Source of the DNA: Cryptomeria japonica
Lineage: Eukaryota > Streptophyta > Pinopsida > Cupressales > Cupressaceae
Length of the DNA: 64,000 bases
Direction of reading: 5' to 3'
Assembly: GCF_030272615.1 (NCBI RefSeq)
Contig: NC_081408.1
Coordinates: forward strand, 204,189,113 to 204,253,112
In this document: in pieces, positions 47,746 to 58,540 of the stretch
Layout: each line of letters starts with the position of its first letter
Position numbering within the stretch: the stretch's first letter is position 1
Notes under the pieces: generated by a model
The model's input: only the letters and a program-made list of their open reading frames with translations
The model's database searches: none
What the model was told of the DNA's origin: nothing
Made by a program: the position numbers and the translations under genes

Positions 47746-47809
47746 TTATTTCCCCCCTAGCAACATAACACTTGATCCAACATGTCTTTCTTCACCCTAA
47801 CAAATCAAG

Positions 47810-48140
47810 AGATCCATTTGAAACTTTCTACTCTCCTTGGTGATAACATAGGAATTCTTCTACCCATCATGTATGGATGTGACATCAAACTACCAAGGGC
47901 ATCCCAACAACAAATGGCATGCATCCATGGGCAATATGTCACATAAAACCCTATCCTTGTAATCTCCAATTCTAAAATACACCCAAGTTTTCTCGTCTAC
48001 AAGAACATTTTGACTGTTACTCAACCAAAACACCTTATAGGGGGTAGTATGTGGCAATCTTTTCAATTCTAGTTTGTCTAGCATCTCAACTACTACAATG
48101 TTCTCAGTAGACCCTGAGTCCACTATAACTTTACAAATCT
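47810..48140 (-). pseudogene. Gypsy-B protease
   Basis: VDSGSTENIVVVEML carries an intact D-S-G active site, followed by VLCDILPMDACHLLLGCPW. Further 3', past frame changes, HDGRRNSYVITKE is recognisable to about 47,810, where Copia-E sequence begins. Confidence 0.85.
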
Positions 48141-48352
48141 TACTATGAGATCTTCAAGTGGTTTTGAAAATCATTTTCCTTTGTATGGGTTCTTTGGACT
48201 ATGGTACCTTCAAGAAGGTACTTCTTAGCATCAGACTCTCTCCATATAGGACTGGTCCAACCTTGCTGATTGGTGAGGCAATACTTTGACAATATTCTAC
48301 TTGCACTAACTGAGTTCTCATTTCTCCCATGTGAGAGCTTGAATTATTTTTA

Positions 48353-48400
48353 GGACACCGGATCATGGTATGCCCCACTTGGAAACAATGGTAGCATTTT
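48353..48400 (-). other. Gypsy-B zinc knuckle (intact CCHC)
   Basis: The minus strand reads KCYHCFQVGHTMIRCPK, a complete C-x2-C-x4-H-x4-C nucleic-acid-binding knuckle between Gag and protease. It is too short to form a frame of its own here because stops flank it. Confidence 0.8.
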
Positions 48401-48654
48401 CTACTGAAGACTAGGGTTCCTCTTCCCGAATAGCCAAATCTACCTCTATAGTTATTTCTCCCTCTAGAGTTTCCTCTATACTATCCTCCTTTGCTAAGAT
48501 TATCACCACTGTTCTCTAATTGATTGCCTTCTTCATTCTTACTTGGGTTCTAGCCTCTTCCAAAGGTGCCTCTTCCTCTCAAACCTCTTCCACCTCTGTC
48601 CTTTGGGTTATGTTCTCCTTTTCTTTTGATCTTATCCTCTCCTCTCGAGGCTAA

Positions 48655-49361
48655 CTAAAAGTATTTATGGACTGTGTTAGGTGCTATCATGCTAATCTCA
48701 TCTTGAATGTTTTGTCTAAGGCCATTTAAGTACCTTGCAACCTTCTCCACTTCTTCCTCTTGCTTGCTAGCCCTTAAGGTAAGTTTGTTGAACTCCTCTA
48801 TATAGGTACTCACATCCATTTCTCTTTGTTCCAAATTTTGCAACCTATTGTGCATTTGTACCTCATAGTCTATAGGTAGGAATTGAGTTTTGATCTTGAT
48901 CTTCATTCGCTCCCAAGATATGATCTTCTTCCTCCCTATTTGTTCTCTTTCCTCTTGCATCATGCTCCACCATACTAGGGATAATCCCATCAATCTTGTC
49001 TTGGCCAAGTTCACCCTCTTTTCTTCTACAACTTCTTTGTATTCAAAATAATTATTCAAGGCTTCTATCCAATCCAATAAATCTTCTCCATTTAGGCTTC
49101 CATTGTAGATAGGTAAACCTTCTATGTTGTCTTTGTTAAGTGACTTGAGGAATCCAAGAAGGTCTACTAATCTTTGTCTGAATCCTTCTTTTCTATTTTC
49201 ACTCCTATCACATCTGCATCTTCATCATTAGTTTCATCACCCCATTTAGTGATTTTGCCCTTTCCTTTCTTGGTTTCTTGCACCCAAACTTCAGTAAGCA
49301 TTTCTTCGACCAACTTCCTAATGGCCTCTTGGCTCATTGCCTTTTGTGGCATGCTTCTCAC
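48655..49361 (-). pseudogene. Gypsy-B Gag
   Basis: An acidic N-terminal part (49,361 to 49,167, with EEMLTEVWVQETKKGKGK) is followed by a capsid-type domain (49,077 to 48,655): MDWIEALNNYFEYKEV, RLMGLSLVWWSMMQEER, STYIEEFNKLTLRA and VARYLNGLRQNIQDEISMI. This is the same family as Gypsy-A's Gag (ARYLNGLQ...IQDELSLI), so A and B are related chromoviruses. Confidence 0.88.
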
Positions 49362-49407
49362 TTCTCACTCTACCTCTGGGTCTAACATACACCACTTGTT
49401 CAATCAA

Positions 49408-49423
49408 TTGGTTCTAAGACCAA
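49408..49423 (-). other. Gypsy-B primer-binding site, degenerate
   Basis: The minus strand reads TTGGTCTTAGAACCAA right after the LTR end, compared with TTGGTATCAGAGCCAA-like sites of plant elements. It is also nearly palindromic. Confidence 0.5.
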
Positions 49424-49425
49424 TC

Positions 49426-51048
49426 TGATGTAGAGGGAATTGACTCACACCTACTTGTGGCTACCTTGTCTTGGTATCTCCTCAAGCTACACTGGAACCA
49501 TCCAATGGTTCTACACCTTCACAACCACCAAGGGTCTATAGGACTTACCCTCTCTAATCTTCCCAAGGTCCTTAGACTAGGATAAGCACTTCTTCTTTTG
49601 TGAATTCCACACTCTTGCTCTTGCTCAGGAGACCTTGTTTGCTAACTCCCTTTCACACTCAACCTAAGAGTTCAACCCCTCTACCATAGGATCTTCATTC
49701 CCCACATTACTCACACAAGGATAGATGAAATTGTATGGGTTCTCAACCCTACTCCTTCCCCAAAATATTTAGTATATACCTATCCCAAGCTTCGCAAACA
49801 AAACTGCACTTTTAGGCCTAATAGAAGACCTAATTCTAGTAGCCATGTCAGTGGGATATTCTGAGTCTATCTACCAATCTTCCTTAACAACCCTATGAAC
49901 ACATTACTATTACAGACACCCTTTTTGGGTTTACATACAATACTTCAAAATTAGAGATGGGTTATGTCGTTAACATGTCTAACCCTTATAGGGATAACTA
50001 GACCTAATTGCCCCTTCCTAGGCCTAAAAGTAGGGATTTTTTCAAACACCTTCACCAGTGCTATCGCCTGAATGAATTGATGTTAGTTTTAGGTCTGTGA
50101 TTCCATAAGGAATTCCATTCCAACCATCTTTCACCTCAATCAACTAGATTCACCCAATTAGGACCTGTTACCCGCGTTACCTTATGCTTGCCAACTTAAC
50201 ATGCCAAGCTTAGGGTATGGTGGCAAATCTCTAGTTTAGCTTCCCCTGTCTCGAAACCAAAAAGAAAACATAAAATAATTTGCAACCTAACATTCCATGA
50301 GGTTTCAAAGTGGGTATCCACCATGGAATGTTAGGTTGGATCCATTGTGCTCTCAAGACCCTGGTTTTGAGGGCTTTTGCACCAGCCTGCAACAAAATGA
50401 AGATAACTTACAAACTACAACATTTAAAGACTTCAAACCAAAGGAAAAATGAAGGTAATACACTAGTATAACAATCCATGTCCCTGTTTTGAAATTATCA
50501 ACCTGTAAAGATCGTACAAACTTGCAAAGAATAGGCATTAACTCGGAAGAACACACCAAATGGAGAAATCGAACTTGTCTATTTGCCTCAAATCTTCAAA
50601 AACTGATTCTCATTAGTCTTTCCAAGCCTTATACTAGCCTTGAAGTAGTTACATATTCTCACAACGAATTGTGACAACCAACTAGTTGTTAGCGTAGAAG
50701 ATTTGGAGAAAATGTTGCAAAGTTGCTATGAGCAACTTTTGCAATTTTTGCAGTGGGTGAGAAATGTTTCCAGAGCTTGATCACTTTCAAGTGATTCATA
50801 TGACCTCAACAACCTCAAAATAACACCAATCAACCTACATTAACCCAAAAATAACTTATCCTAGCAAGTTCTCTACTTGGCACCCTTAATAGCTCACATG
50901 CCAACATTGGCCAAACAGAGACTCTTAGGGCCCTTACAACCATTTGAGAACACACTCAATGGCCTCTTGGCCTTATGACAAAGCTAAGAATAGTATTCCA
51001 ACATCCTAGAAACAAACTCAACCAAAAATGTTAAGTGCCCCTGCACCA
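49426..51048 (-). repeat. Gypsy-B 5' LTR
   Basis: An intact 1,623-bp LTR. Its plus-strand sequence around 49,450-49,480 shows the uninterrupted form of the site into which Copia-C jumped in the other LTR. Confidence 0.9.
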
Positions 51049-51226
51049 GCCAGTGAGACGATTTCTGTAACCCGGATGTTACTGGTTGATTGTAATCAGT
51101 TTCCATTGTATAATTTATTTTGTTCTGCATTGCCTCCATTATATCCTTGTGTTTCTGTTGTGTTTACTCTTACCAACTAGTCCAGATTGATCTCTTTGAG
51201 GTCCCTCCTAACCAATGACTGCACCA
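51049..51226 (+). repeat. Gypsy-A 5' LTR, right piece
   Basis: It resumes after Gypsy-B with the target copy GCCAG (51,049-51,053) and continues TGAGACGATTTCTGTAAC. It matches the 3' LTR from about 56,485 to 56,670 and ends GCACCA just before the primer site. Together the two pieces total about 784 bases against 782 for the 3' LTR. Confidence 0.9.
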
Positions 51227-51228
51227 AG

Positions 51229-51239
51229 TGGTATCAGAG
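51229..51239 (+). other. Gypsy-A primer-binding site
   Basis: TGGTATCAGAG, two bases after the LTR end, is the standard plant initiator-tRNA-Met primer site. Confidence 0.9.
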
Positions 51240-51357
51240 TGAGCTTTCATTCTAGAGATTGCGTTGTCCTAAGTATTTTGTTGTAGGGTGGCAGACTGTG
51301 GATTTGGCCTGAAATTGCAGCAGACTGGTGTGAAGATGGTGTGAAGAGGTAGTAGGA

Positions 51358-52110
51358 ATGGTGGAGTGCATGGGAATGCAAACCTTGTCATGATGGAAAT
51401 ATTGCGAGGAATTGCAGCCTAGTTGGAAGTTATTGAGACAGCCAAGAGAAGAGGCCGACGTATTGAAGATGTGAGTGAAGATGAAGGAGAAGAAGCCCCG
51501 ATAGAACAAGTAAACCTACTAGAGATTGATCCCAATGAAGAAAGGTTCTTAAGGATTTTGAGTAGGGTGATTACTAAACCATATTTTACCCCACCAAAAT
51601 ATGGTGGAAATTTGGATTTAGATGAATTGATGGATTGGATCTCGGAGATGGAGAAATATTTTGATTTTGAGAACACCACAGAAGAAAGAAAGGTGAAGTA
51701 TACCTGTACCTGGTTGAAAGGTCATGCATCTCTTTGGTGGGACCATTTGCAGGTTGATAGATAGAGAAGAGGTGAAGAGAAGATCAAAACATGGGATTGG
51801 ATGATTCCTAAGTTAAAATTAAATTTATGCTAGTTGATTATCAAGTGAATCTGTTCTAGAAGTTGCAGAATTTGAAGAAGAAGGAATCTAGTGTAAAGGA
51901 GTATATAGAAGCATTCTACAAGTTGAATATTAGATCCAGACATGTTGATGATGAGGTTGAACAAGTTGCAAGATATTTAAATGGATTGCAGATGTATATA
52001 CAAGATGAACTTAGTTTGATTAAATTGCAAAGTGTTGAAGAAGCTTACCAGTATGCCCTGAAAGCACAACATAAGTCAAATAAAAGACATGAGAAAAGAT
52101 AGAGAGGTAG
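51358..52110 (+). pseudogene. Gypsy-A Gag (retrotransposon gag domain)
   Basis: The capsid-type domain is readable as LDELMDWISEMEKYFDFEN, then KVKYTCTWLKGHASLWWDHL in one frame (51,423-51,764). It then shifts frame to KEYIEAFYKLNIRSRHVDDE and VEQVARYLNGLQ (51,863-52,102). An acidic N-terminal leader precedes it. The frameshift lies near 51,790-51,850, and a stop truncates the first part. Gag would package the RNA into virus-like particles. Confidence 0.85.
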
Positions 52111-52320
52111 AGGTGGAAGGTTTTCTCGAGTAATATTTCAAGGAGGAAGAGGATATAATAGAGGAAGAGGAAACTGTACAGATCAGGACACAAGGACAAG
52201 GAAGTAAGAAAAGAAGATAATTCATACCGAAAGGATGATAGAAATTTCTATCATTGGAGACAACTGGATGGCTATCAAAGTAAAAATTTTGGAAAAGATG
52301 ATAGAAGATAAGGTAAGAGA

Positions 52321-53055
52321 GTGTTTATAGTAACTTTCTATAAGTGTGGAGGAGAAGGACATCGTGCTTTCGAATGTAAAAAGATAGAGAACAATGGAAG
52401 GAAAGCATTGGTAGAAGAAAGCCCCACCAAATCAGCTAACAAAATGGAATATGGAGAACTATTGATGATGAGGAGAGCTTTGCATCATAGTAGAGAAGAT
52501 GAGGAGCCCTTGCAGAGGAAAAATTTATTCAAGACCAGATTTAAGGTATTTGGTAAGTGTTGTAAAGTCGTTATTGATAGTGTTAGTTCAAATAATATTG
52601 TTTCCAAACAGATGGTGAATAAGTTAAATTTCGAAAGATTGAAACACCCTAAGCCTTATCAGATAGCATGGATTCAGGATGATCGTAAGTTGTTAGTAAG
52701 TGAGCAATGCTTGGTGAAATTGAAAATTGGGAATTATCATGATGAAGTATTGTGTGATATTATGCCTATGGATATTTGTCACCTTTTGCTGGGTAGACCT
52801 TGGCAATTTGATAGACAGGCAATACATGATGGGAGAAAGAATATATACACTATTGTGGCCAATGGGATGAAGCAAACCTTGTTTCTCTTGGAGGAGCCTT
52901 TGAAGAGTGAAGTCTACACAAATGCTACAATCTGTTTTATGGATGGAAGGAAATTCCTGCATGGAATGAGACATGAGAATGTGTGTTTTGCCTTAGTTCC
53001 TAAGAAGACTGAGAATCAGAAGCATGAAGAAGAACAACTGGAAGAGATAAAATAG
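52321..53055 (+). pseudogene. Gypsy-A zinc knuckle and protease
   Basis: A 244-codon open frame begins with a CCHC knuckle read as FYKCGGEGHRAFEC, whose first Cys is replaced by Phe. A retropepsin follows: VVIDSVSSNNIVS holds the active site with D-S-G changed to D-S-V, and CDIMPMDICHLLLGRPWQFD is the conserved C-terminal block. The missing Gly should disable catalysis. The frame ends at a TAG (53,053) just before RT. Confidence 0.85.
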
Positions 53056-54430
53056 TTACTATTAGAGTATGAAGACATCATTTCAAATAATGTGCCTGAT
53101 GGACTACCACCTGTGAGAAGTATACGTCATTGCATGGACCTAGTTCCCAGAGCTAGATTTCCTAACAAAGTTGCACACCGGATGACACCGATAGAGAATG
53201 AAGAGATGACTAGACAAGTGTAGGAATTGTTGAAGAAAGGTTCAATTAGAGAAAGTATGAGTCCTTGTGCAGTACTAGCAGTATTAGCACCTAAGAAGAA
53301 TGGAGAATGGAGGATGTGTACTAATTCTAGAGCAATAAACAAGATCACAGTGAAATACCAATTTTATTTGCATAGGATGGATGACATAATGGACTGTTTG
53401 AGTTGAGCCAAATACTCCAAGAGTGGATATCATCAGATCAAAATTAGAGAAGAAGATGAGTGGAAGACATCGCTCAAGACAAATGAAGGACTTTATGAAT
53501 GGTTTTTGATGCCTTTTGGGTTAACTAATGCACCGAGTACTTTCATGAGGCTGATGAATGAGGTGTTGAAGAAATTCTTGGGTAAGTTTGTTATTGTATA
53601 TCTGGATGACATTCTGATTTTTAGTAAGACAAAAGAGGAGCATTTGTTGCATTTAAGACAAGTTTTGCAGAGGTTGAGAGAAGAAAAGTTGTTGATAAAT
53701 GTTAAGAAGTGTACTTTCATGAAGGAAGAGTTAGTATATTTGGGATTTGTGATATCTAAGGATGGTTTGAAGATAGACCCTAAGAAAGTAAAATCAATTG
53801 TTGAATTGCCTACTTTGGAAAGCATTGGCAAGATAAGATCATTTCATAGATTGGCTAGCTTCTACTGGAAGTTCATAAGAAATTTTAGTTCAGTTTGTAA
53901 CCATATGACTGAGACAATAAGGGGAGATATGAAAGAATTCAAGTGGACCACCAGAAAAAACAAAAGTTTTGAATTGATGAAGAAGAAAGTGACTGAGCAG
54001 CCTTTGTTAGCTTTACTGGATTTCAACAAATTATTTCAAGTAGATTGTGATGCAAGTGGAACTGTGATTAGAGTTGTATTGAGTCAGGAAAAGAGAGCAG
54101 TAGCTTATTTTAGTGAGAAGTTGAATGACTCTTGGAGGAGATATTCAATGTATGATCATAAATTTTATGCCATGGTTCAAGCCTCAAAGAAGTGGAGACA
54201 TTACCTATTGCCTAAGGATTTTGTGTTGTATACTGATCATCAAGCCTTGCATTATTTGAACAATCGGACTAAGTTGAATCAAAGACATATGAGATGGGTA
54301 GAATTTTTGTAGAGTTACACCTTTGTGTTGAAGCATAGAAGTGGGAAATCTAACAAAGTTGTTGATGCATTGAGTAAAAGGAGGAATTTGCTGATAGAGA
54401 TGAGAGTGACAGTATTAGGATTTGAGGAGT
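53056..54430 (+). pseudogene. Gypsy-A reverse transcriptase and RNase H
   Basis: RT blocks in order are [20 protein letters not shown], then KYQF...[36 protein letters not shown], and YLDDILIFS (Tyr codon at 53,599). The block that normally carries the first catalytic Asp (VDLKSGYHQI) reads SKSGYHQI. A small in-frame loss near 53,420 therefore removed that Asp. RNase H keeps VDCDASG and LYTDHQAL but has YDHKFYA where a catalytic Glu (YDxEFYA) is usual. Stops occur near 53,221 and 53,404. The 268-codon frame 53,506-54,312 is the longest intact piece. Confidence 0.9.
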
Positions 54431-55330
54431 TGAATACCTTTATGATGATGACCCAGATTTTGCAGAACCTTGGAGAGCATGTAGAGAATCGGTTATGGTA
54501 GACAAAAGAAAGTGGTTGGATTACTTCATTTAGGATGGGATGTTATTCAGAGGATTTTGTTTGTGCATACCTAAGAGTTCTATGAGTGATAATCTGATAA
54601 AGGAGAATCGTAGTGGAGGATTAGTCAAACACTTATGTGTTGACAAAATAGTAGCATTGGTGAGTGAGCATTACTTTTGGCCTCAGATTCATAAGGATGT
54701 TAGGAAATATGTGCAAAGTTGTAGAGTTTGTCAATTTGCAAAAGGTAGTAGTCAGAATGTGGGATTGTATAAGCCTTTGACAGTACCAAAGAGACCTTGG
54801 GAGGATATAAGCATGGATTTCATACTTGGATTTCCTAAAACATAGAGAGGGAATGGTTCTATATTTGTGGTAGTGGATAGATTCTCTAAGATGGCTCATT
54901 TCATACCTTGTAAGAAAACATCTGATGCAGTGCATATAGCTGACCTATTTTTCAAGGAAGTAGTGAGATTGCATGGATTGCCTAAGAGCGTAGTTTCAGA
55001 CAAAGATACCAAGTTTATTTGTTATTTTTGGAGAACACTTTGAAAGAAGATGAAGACAAATTTGAAGTTGAGTTCTACTTTTCACCCACAGACTAATGGA
55101 CAGATGTAAGTAGTTAACCAAAGCTTGGGAAATTTGTTAAGATGCTTAGCTGGAGACAAAACCGGAAGTTGGGATATGATTCTTGCACAAGCGGAGTTTG
55201 CCTACAATAATTCAATAAACAGGAGTACCAAAAGGACACCTTTTGAGATTGTTACCAGAGCACACCTTAGAGGTATATCAAAATTAAGAGATATCAATAG
55301 TGAAGATAAGAGAGTGTAGAAGTAGAAGAC
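54431..55330 (+). pseudogene. Gypsy-A integrase catalytic region
   Basis: An HHCC-type zinc region (EHYFWPQIHKDVRKYVQSC, then RVCQFAKG) precedes the DDE core. The first Asp is in WEDISMDFILGFP and the second in VSDKDTKF. The Glu codon of NGQxEVVNQSL is a stop (55,108 region, NGQM*VVNQSL), so the catalytic triad is broken. The frame resumes as AEFAYNNSINRSTKRTPFEI. The integrase would insert the DNA copy into chromatin. Confidence 0.88.
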
Positions 55331-55342
55331 TTTGCAGACCAC

Positions 55343-55860
55343 ATGACAACCTTGCATATTCAAGTTAAGCAACATTTGGAGGACATTAACAAATACTATA
55401 AAAACAAAGTAGATGAGAAGAGAAGACATAAGAAATTTGAAGTTGGTGATGAAGTGATGGTGATTCTGAGAAAAGAAAGATTCTCGGTTGGAACTTATAA
55501 CAAGTTGCAGATGAGGAAGTTTGGACCTTGCAAGATTTTGAGAAAGTTCAGTCTTGGAAATGCATATGAAGTGGATTTATAGATAGTCTGAGTATTTCAC
55601 CTATATTTAACATTGTCAAATCTACATCAGTATCATGAACCAGAATTGAGTTTGCAGAACTGGAAAAACCGGTGCCTCGAAAGGATCCAGATCAAATTGA
55701 AGACATTTTGGATAGTAGGATTGGGTGTAGTACCCAGAGAAGTCAGTATAAGGAGTATCTAGTAAAGTGGAAGGATAGACCAGTTGAAGACTCATCTTGG
55801 ATTTCTCAGACAAAGGTAGACCACCTTGGTTTTCCTTTGACCCCAGCAAAGTGAGAGACT
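55343..55860 (+). pseudogene. Gypsy-A integrase C-terminus with chromodomain
   Basis: After a [13 protein letters not shown] block (the integrase GPY/F-like region, 55,343-55,582), a chromodomain is read at 55,672-55,854: IEDILDSR, then YKEYLVKWKDRPVEDSSWIS. This places the element among Ty3 chromoviruses, in which this domain steers insertion toward marked chromatin. The two parts are in different frames. Confidence 0.85.
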
Positions 55861-55888
55861 CACTTTTTTCAACAACCCTGAATGTCTG

Positions 55889-56670
55889 ATACAGGAGTAT
55901 CCCCGATTCTTGGCAATCTTGCATCAACCAAAAGTATTTCCTTTTTGTTTTGCTTTATGTTTTGCAGTTTTAGCATTTCACTATGCATTTTCTAGCATTG
56001 GTTCACCGGATCTTGAGGAGTTGGATTTTCTTGAGGACTTGATCATATACCTTATTCCCAAACTGCAGAGCATTTGGATCATTTTCTAGCAAGTTATTTC
56101 TATCAGTTTTTGAGATAATTTTCTGGTACTGGTTGCTTGGACCTATTTGCATTAGTGATCTATCATATCCCTTATGTAGCTTGTAGATCCCTGAGCATTG
56201 ATTCTGATGTTCCTTGGTGTGTGGCCAACCTTCCCTTTGATCTACACTTCATCCTTTGGATTTTTTAGAGGAATTTCTTTGGCAGAGGTGAACCTTGTTG
56301 TTTTTTATACGTTAGGTCTTGTTCTTCGGTATTTGGTCCCTTTTTGGGCCGACTGGATCCCTTGGATCGTATAAATAATTGTAATTAAGCATTAGAATGA
56401 AGATCGAAGGTCGTAGACAAAACATAGAAGCTAGATCTTAAGATTTGAGGTCCCAATCGTGACCTATTCTGTAATTGAGCATGTTCTAGTAGGCCAATGA
56501 GTCAGTTTCTGTAACTCGGATGTTACTGGTTGATTGTAATAAGTTTTCATGATATAATTCATTTTGTTGTGCATTGCCTCCATCATATCCTTGTGTTTTC
56601 ATTGTTTTTACTCTTGCTGACTGGTCTAGATTGATCTCTTTGAGGTCCCTCCTAATCGGTGATTGCACCA
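55889..56670 (+). repeat. Gypsy-A 3' LTR
   Basis: It starts TGATACAGGAGTATCCCC and ends GATTGCACCA. It is uninterrupted and serves as the reference that shows the break in the 5' LTR. A TATAAATA is at 56,370-56,377. Confidence 0.9.
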
Positions 56671-56675
56671 ACAAT

Positions 56676-58300
56676 GTACAAAGTTTCATGCTTGATCATT
56701 AATGGAATCATTGACAGTTTTAGTTGGGTCATAAAGGTTGTGATACTTTGCTTCAATCATCAATAGATGAAATATTTCAATGTAGGAAGATAATATCAAT
56801 TTATCCTTTCTTATGTTTTCTTTGCAAAATCTCATAAATGTCTTTCTGCAACAAGTTTGAATACATTTCATGTGATTTGCATTTTTCATGGTATTTCTAT
56901 TTGATTCCTAAATTTAAGATGTAGGCGCAACTAAGTTAAAACCCTAATCTAGGTTTCGCATTTAAAAGCATACAAGTTAAAATCCTAACTAGGTTAAGTT
57001 TTAGAGCTTGACTCTCAAAGTCCAAGATCAATTTGGAAGGGGCTAAACTTAATGCAAAATAGCATGTGTAATTTTTCAAAAGTTGCAAAATATAATAGAT
57101 TTCTCTAAAATTTTTAGGAGTTAAATCTTCATGCACTGCATTCTCATTGTTGTTAAACTACAAAAAATATTACAATAGAACACTGTGTTTTGCATATCTA
57201 AGAGGTTTTTTGGAGTGCCATTTTCTGTAAAGATTAGCCTGTACAAGGCAATCTCCCTAGCTACCTACTCTTTTACCTTGTCTATTTAGTTGAAATTTTT
57301 TGATCTATTCAATTTTTTTATGGTCAAAGATACTTATTTTAATGGAAAACTTCATGTTGTAGACATATAGATGGTGCTAAGTTATAATATCTTAGAATAC
57401 AATAGAAATAATACAAAATAAAATAAATAAGTTATTCTTTATGTTCTCTTTTCCTTGATTTCGTATTTACTACTATACAATGAGCAGTAAAATTGACAGA
57501 CTAACAGTTTATAATTTTTAAATTTCCATTTCTGATTTTGATCTATTGTTTTATGGATATGATTAAAATTTCTCAAAAGTAATTTCATTTTGTGTTTCAT
57601 GTGATTGTTTCGTGTTTTGATTGTATAAAATTTTGGGGCCATTTTAAAAACTTTTTTTAGTTCATAGTTTCAATCTGTTTTAAGTCCTATATTTCTTCTA
57701 TTAATATTTTTCTTTTCTTTTCAAATGAGACCTTTCATGATAGTCTATTTAACACAACTCCTTGGTCTCTGAACTTTACTTTCTTCTCCCTTTTTCTTCT
57801 TAAAATTTGGCTATATCAATTAGAATTTTCAATGTAGTAAAAGTACAATACTTTCTTTCTTTGAGCTTCTCTCTTAATTTTTCCATCACTTTCTCTACTC
57901 TTTAACAACCCAATTTTTTTCCCTTCTTTTCTCTTTTACTAATACCTAGATTTTTCCTTTCACTTTTTCCCTTTGCACTCACCAATATTAATACTACATT
58001 CTTGTAATGGGAATATTGTAAAAAAATACTCTAGGTGTCTCTCAACCACTCATCTGAAAAAAAAAATTCTAAAAAAGAAACTTGACCAACATATATTATA
58101 TTATGTTTGCTGACAATATTAGTTTTGGGAGGTTCTCTCATAATAAGTTCTCTTATGGTTATTGGTTTCATACTAATCAGTGGTTTGGAGAGCTGTGCTT
58201 CATAGACAGGGGTGGCCCAGCTTTGATGCTTCTTCTGGGTTTTGGGTGAGTGCACTTTTGCTTGGTGTTTCATTCTCATAGTCTTATATTGTATGCCTCT
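56676..58300. other. Flank with first copy of a diverged direct repeat
   Basis: No gene recognised. The segment about 56,700-56,925 recurs at about 59,100-59,325 (shared GATAATATCAA.TTATCCTTTCTTA, CTCTGCAACA.G.TTGAATACAT-like blocks). On the minus strand both encode similar peptides containing RKDKLILSSYI. 57,400-57,960 is strongly T/C-rich. Confidence 0.45.
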
Positions 58301-58540
58301 TCTGGCATCTTTCTTTGTATCTAATCGGGCTTGTTATGTAATTGGGAAGGATTTTTGGGTGGATTGGGCCCATGGGCTTTTTTTAATGGATAGATAGGCT
58401 TGTGTTAACTGAGCAATACTGAAGGGTTTTCTTACTTGTTCTTTCCCTTAAGTGTTGTTTGAACCAGACACATGTAAGAAACAATTTTATTAATATAATT
58501 CAGTTGTTTTATCCACTTTCATAAAAAAAAAACATACCAA
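58300..58540 (+). other. Possible retroposed 3' end with short poly(A)
   Basis: A T/G-rich 3'-UTR-like stretch (TTTTATTAATATAATTCAG) ends in an A9-10 run near 58,526-58,536, in the manner of LINE or retrocopy ends. No coding region or target duplication supports it. Confidence 0.25.

Larger units (their letters stand above)
42979..47800 (-). mobile_element. Copia-E: rearranged Copia element
   Basis: Read on the minus strand it has a polypurine tract (about 47,760-47,746), one LTR (47,745-46,333), a primer site, Gag, protease, integrase and the N-terminal part of RT. It then jumps at about 43,415 into a second partial Gag that ends at 42,979 against Gypsy-B. There is no second LTR and no RT core or RNase H. 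A polypurine tract directly before an LTR that is followed by a primer site means the single LTR sits between two interiors. This arises from tandem copies or an integrated one-LTR circle, followed by deletion. Confidence 0.8.
28589..51048 (-). mobile_element. Gypsy-B: chromodomain Ty3 element, host of three insertions
   Basis: The LTRs begin TGGTGCAGGGGC and end CTACATCA (minus strand). The 5' LTR is 49,426-51,048; the 3' LTR is 28,589-28,624 plus 31,738-33,320, split by Copia-C. The target duplication GCCAA/GCCAG (28,584-28,588 and 51,049-51,053) differs at one base. The internal order on the minus strand is Gag, zinc knuckle, protease, [Copia-E], RT start, [element D], rest of RT, RNase H, integrase, chromodomain. 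After removal of the inserts the element is about 10 kb, usual for this class. Confidence 0.9.
27978..56670 (+). mobile_element. Gypsy-A: chromodomain Ty3 element, split by Gypsy-B
   Basis: The outermost element of the nest. Its 5' LTR is in two pieces (27,978-28,588 and 51,054-51,226), its coding region is 51,227-55,888 and its 3' LTR is 55,889-56,670. Uninterrupted sequence in the 3' LTR (around 56,480-56,510) shows where the 5' LTR was broken. Domain order is Gag, zinc knuckle, protease, RT, RNase H, integrase, chromodomain, as in Ty3 chromoviruses. Flanking 5-mers GTAAT (27,973-27,977) and ACAAT (56,671-56,675) agree at three of five bases, so the target duplication is only weakly supported. 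Several catalytic residues are lost. Confidence 0.9.
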
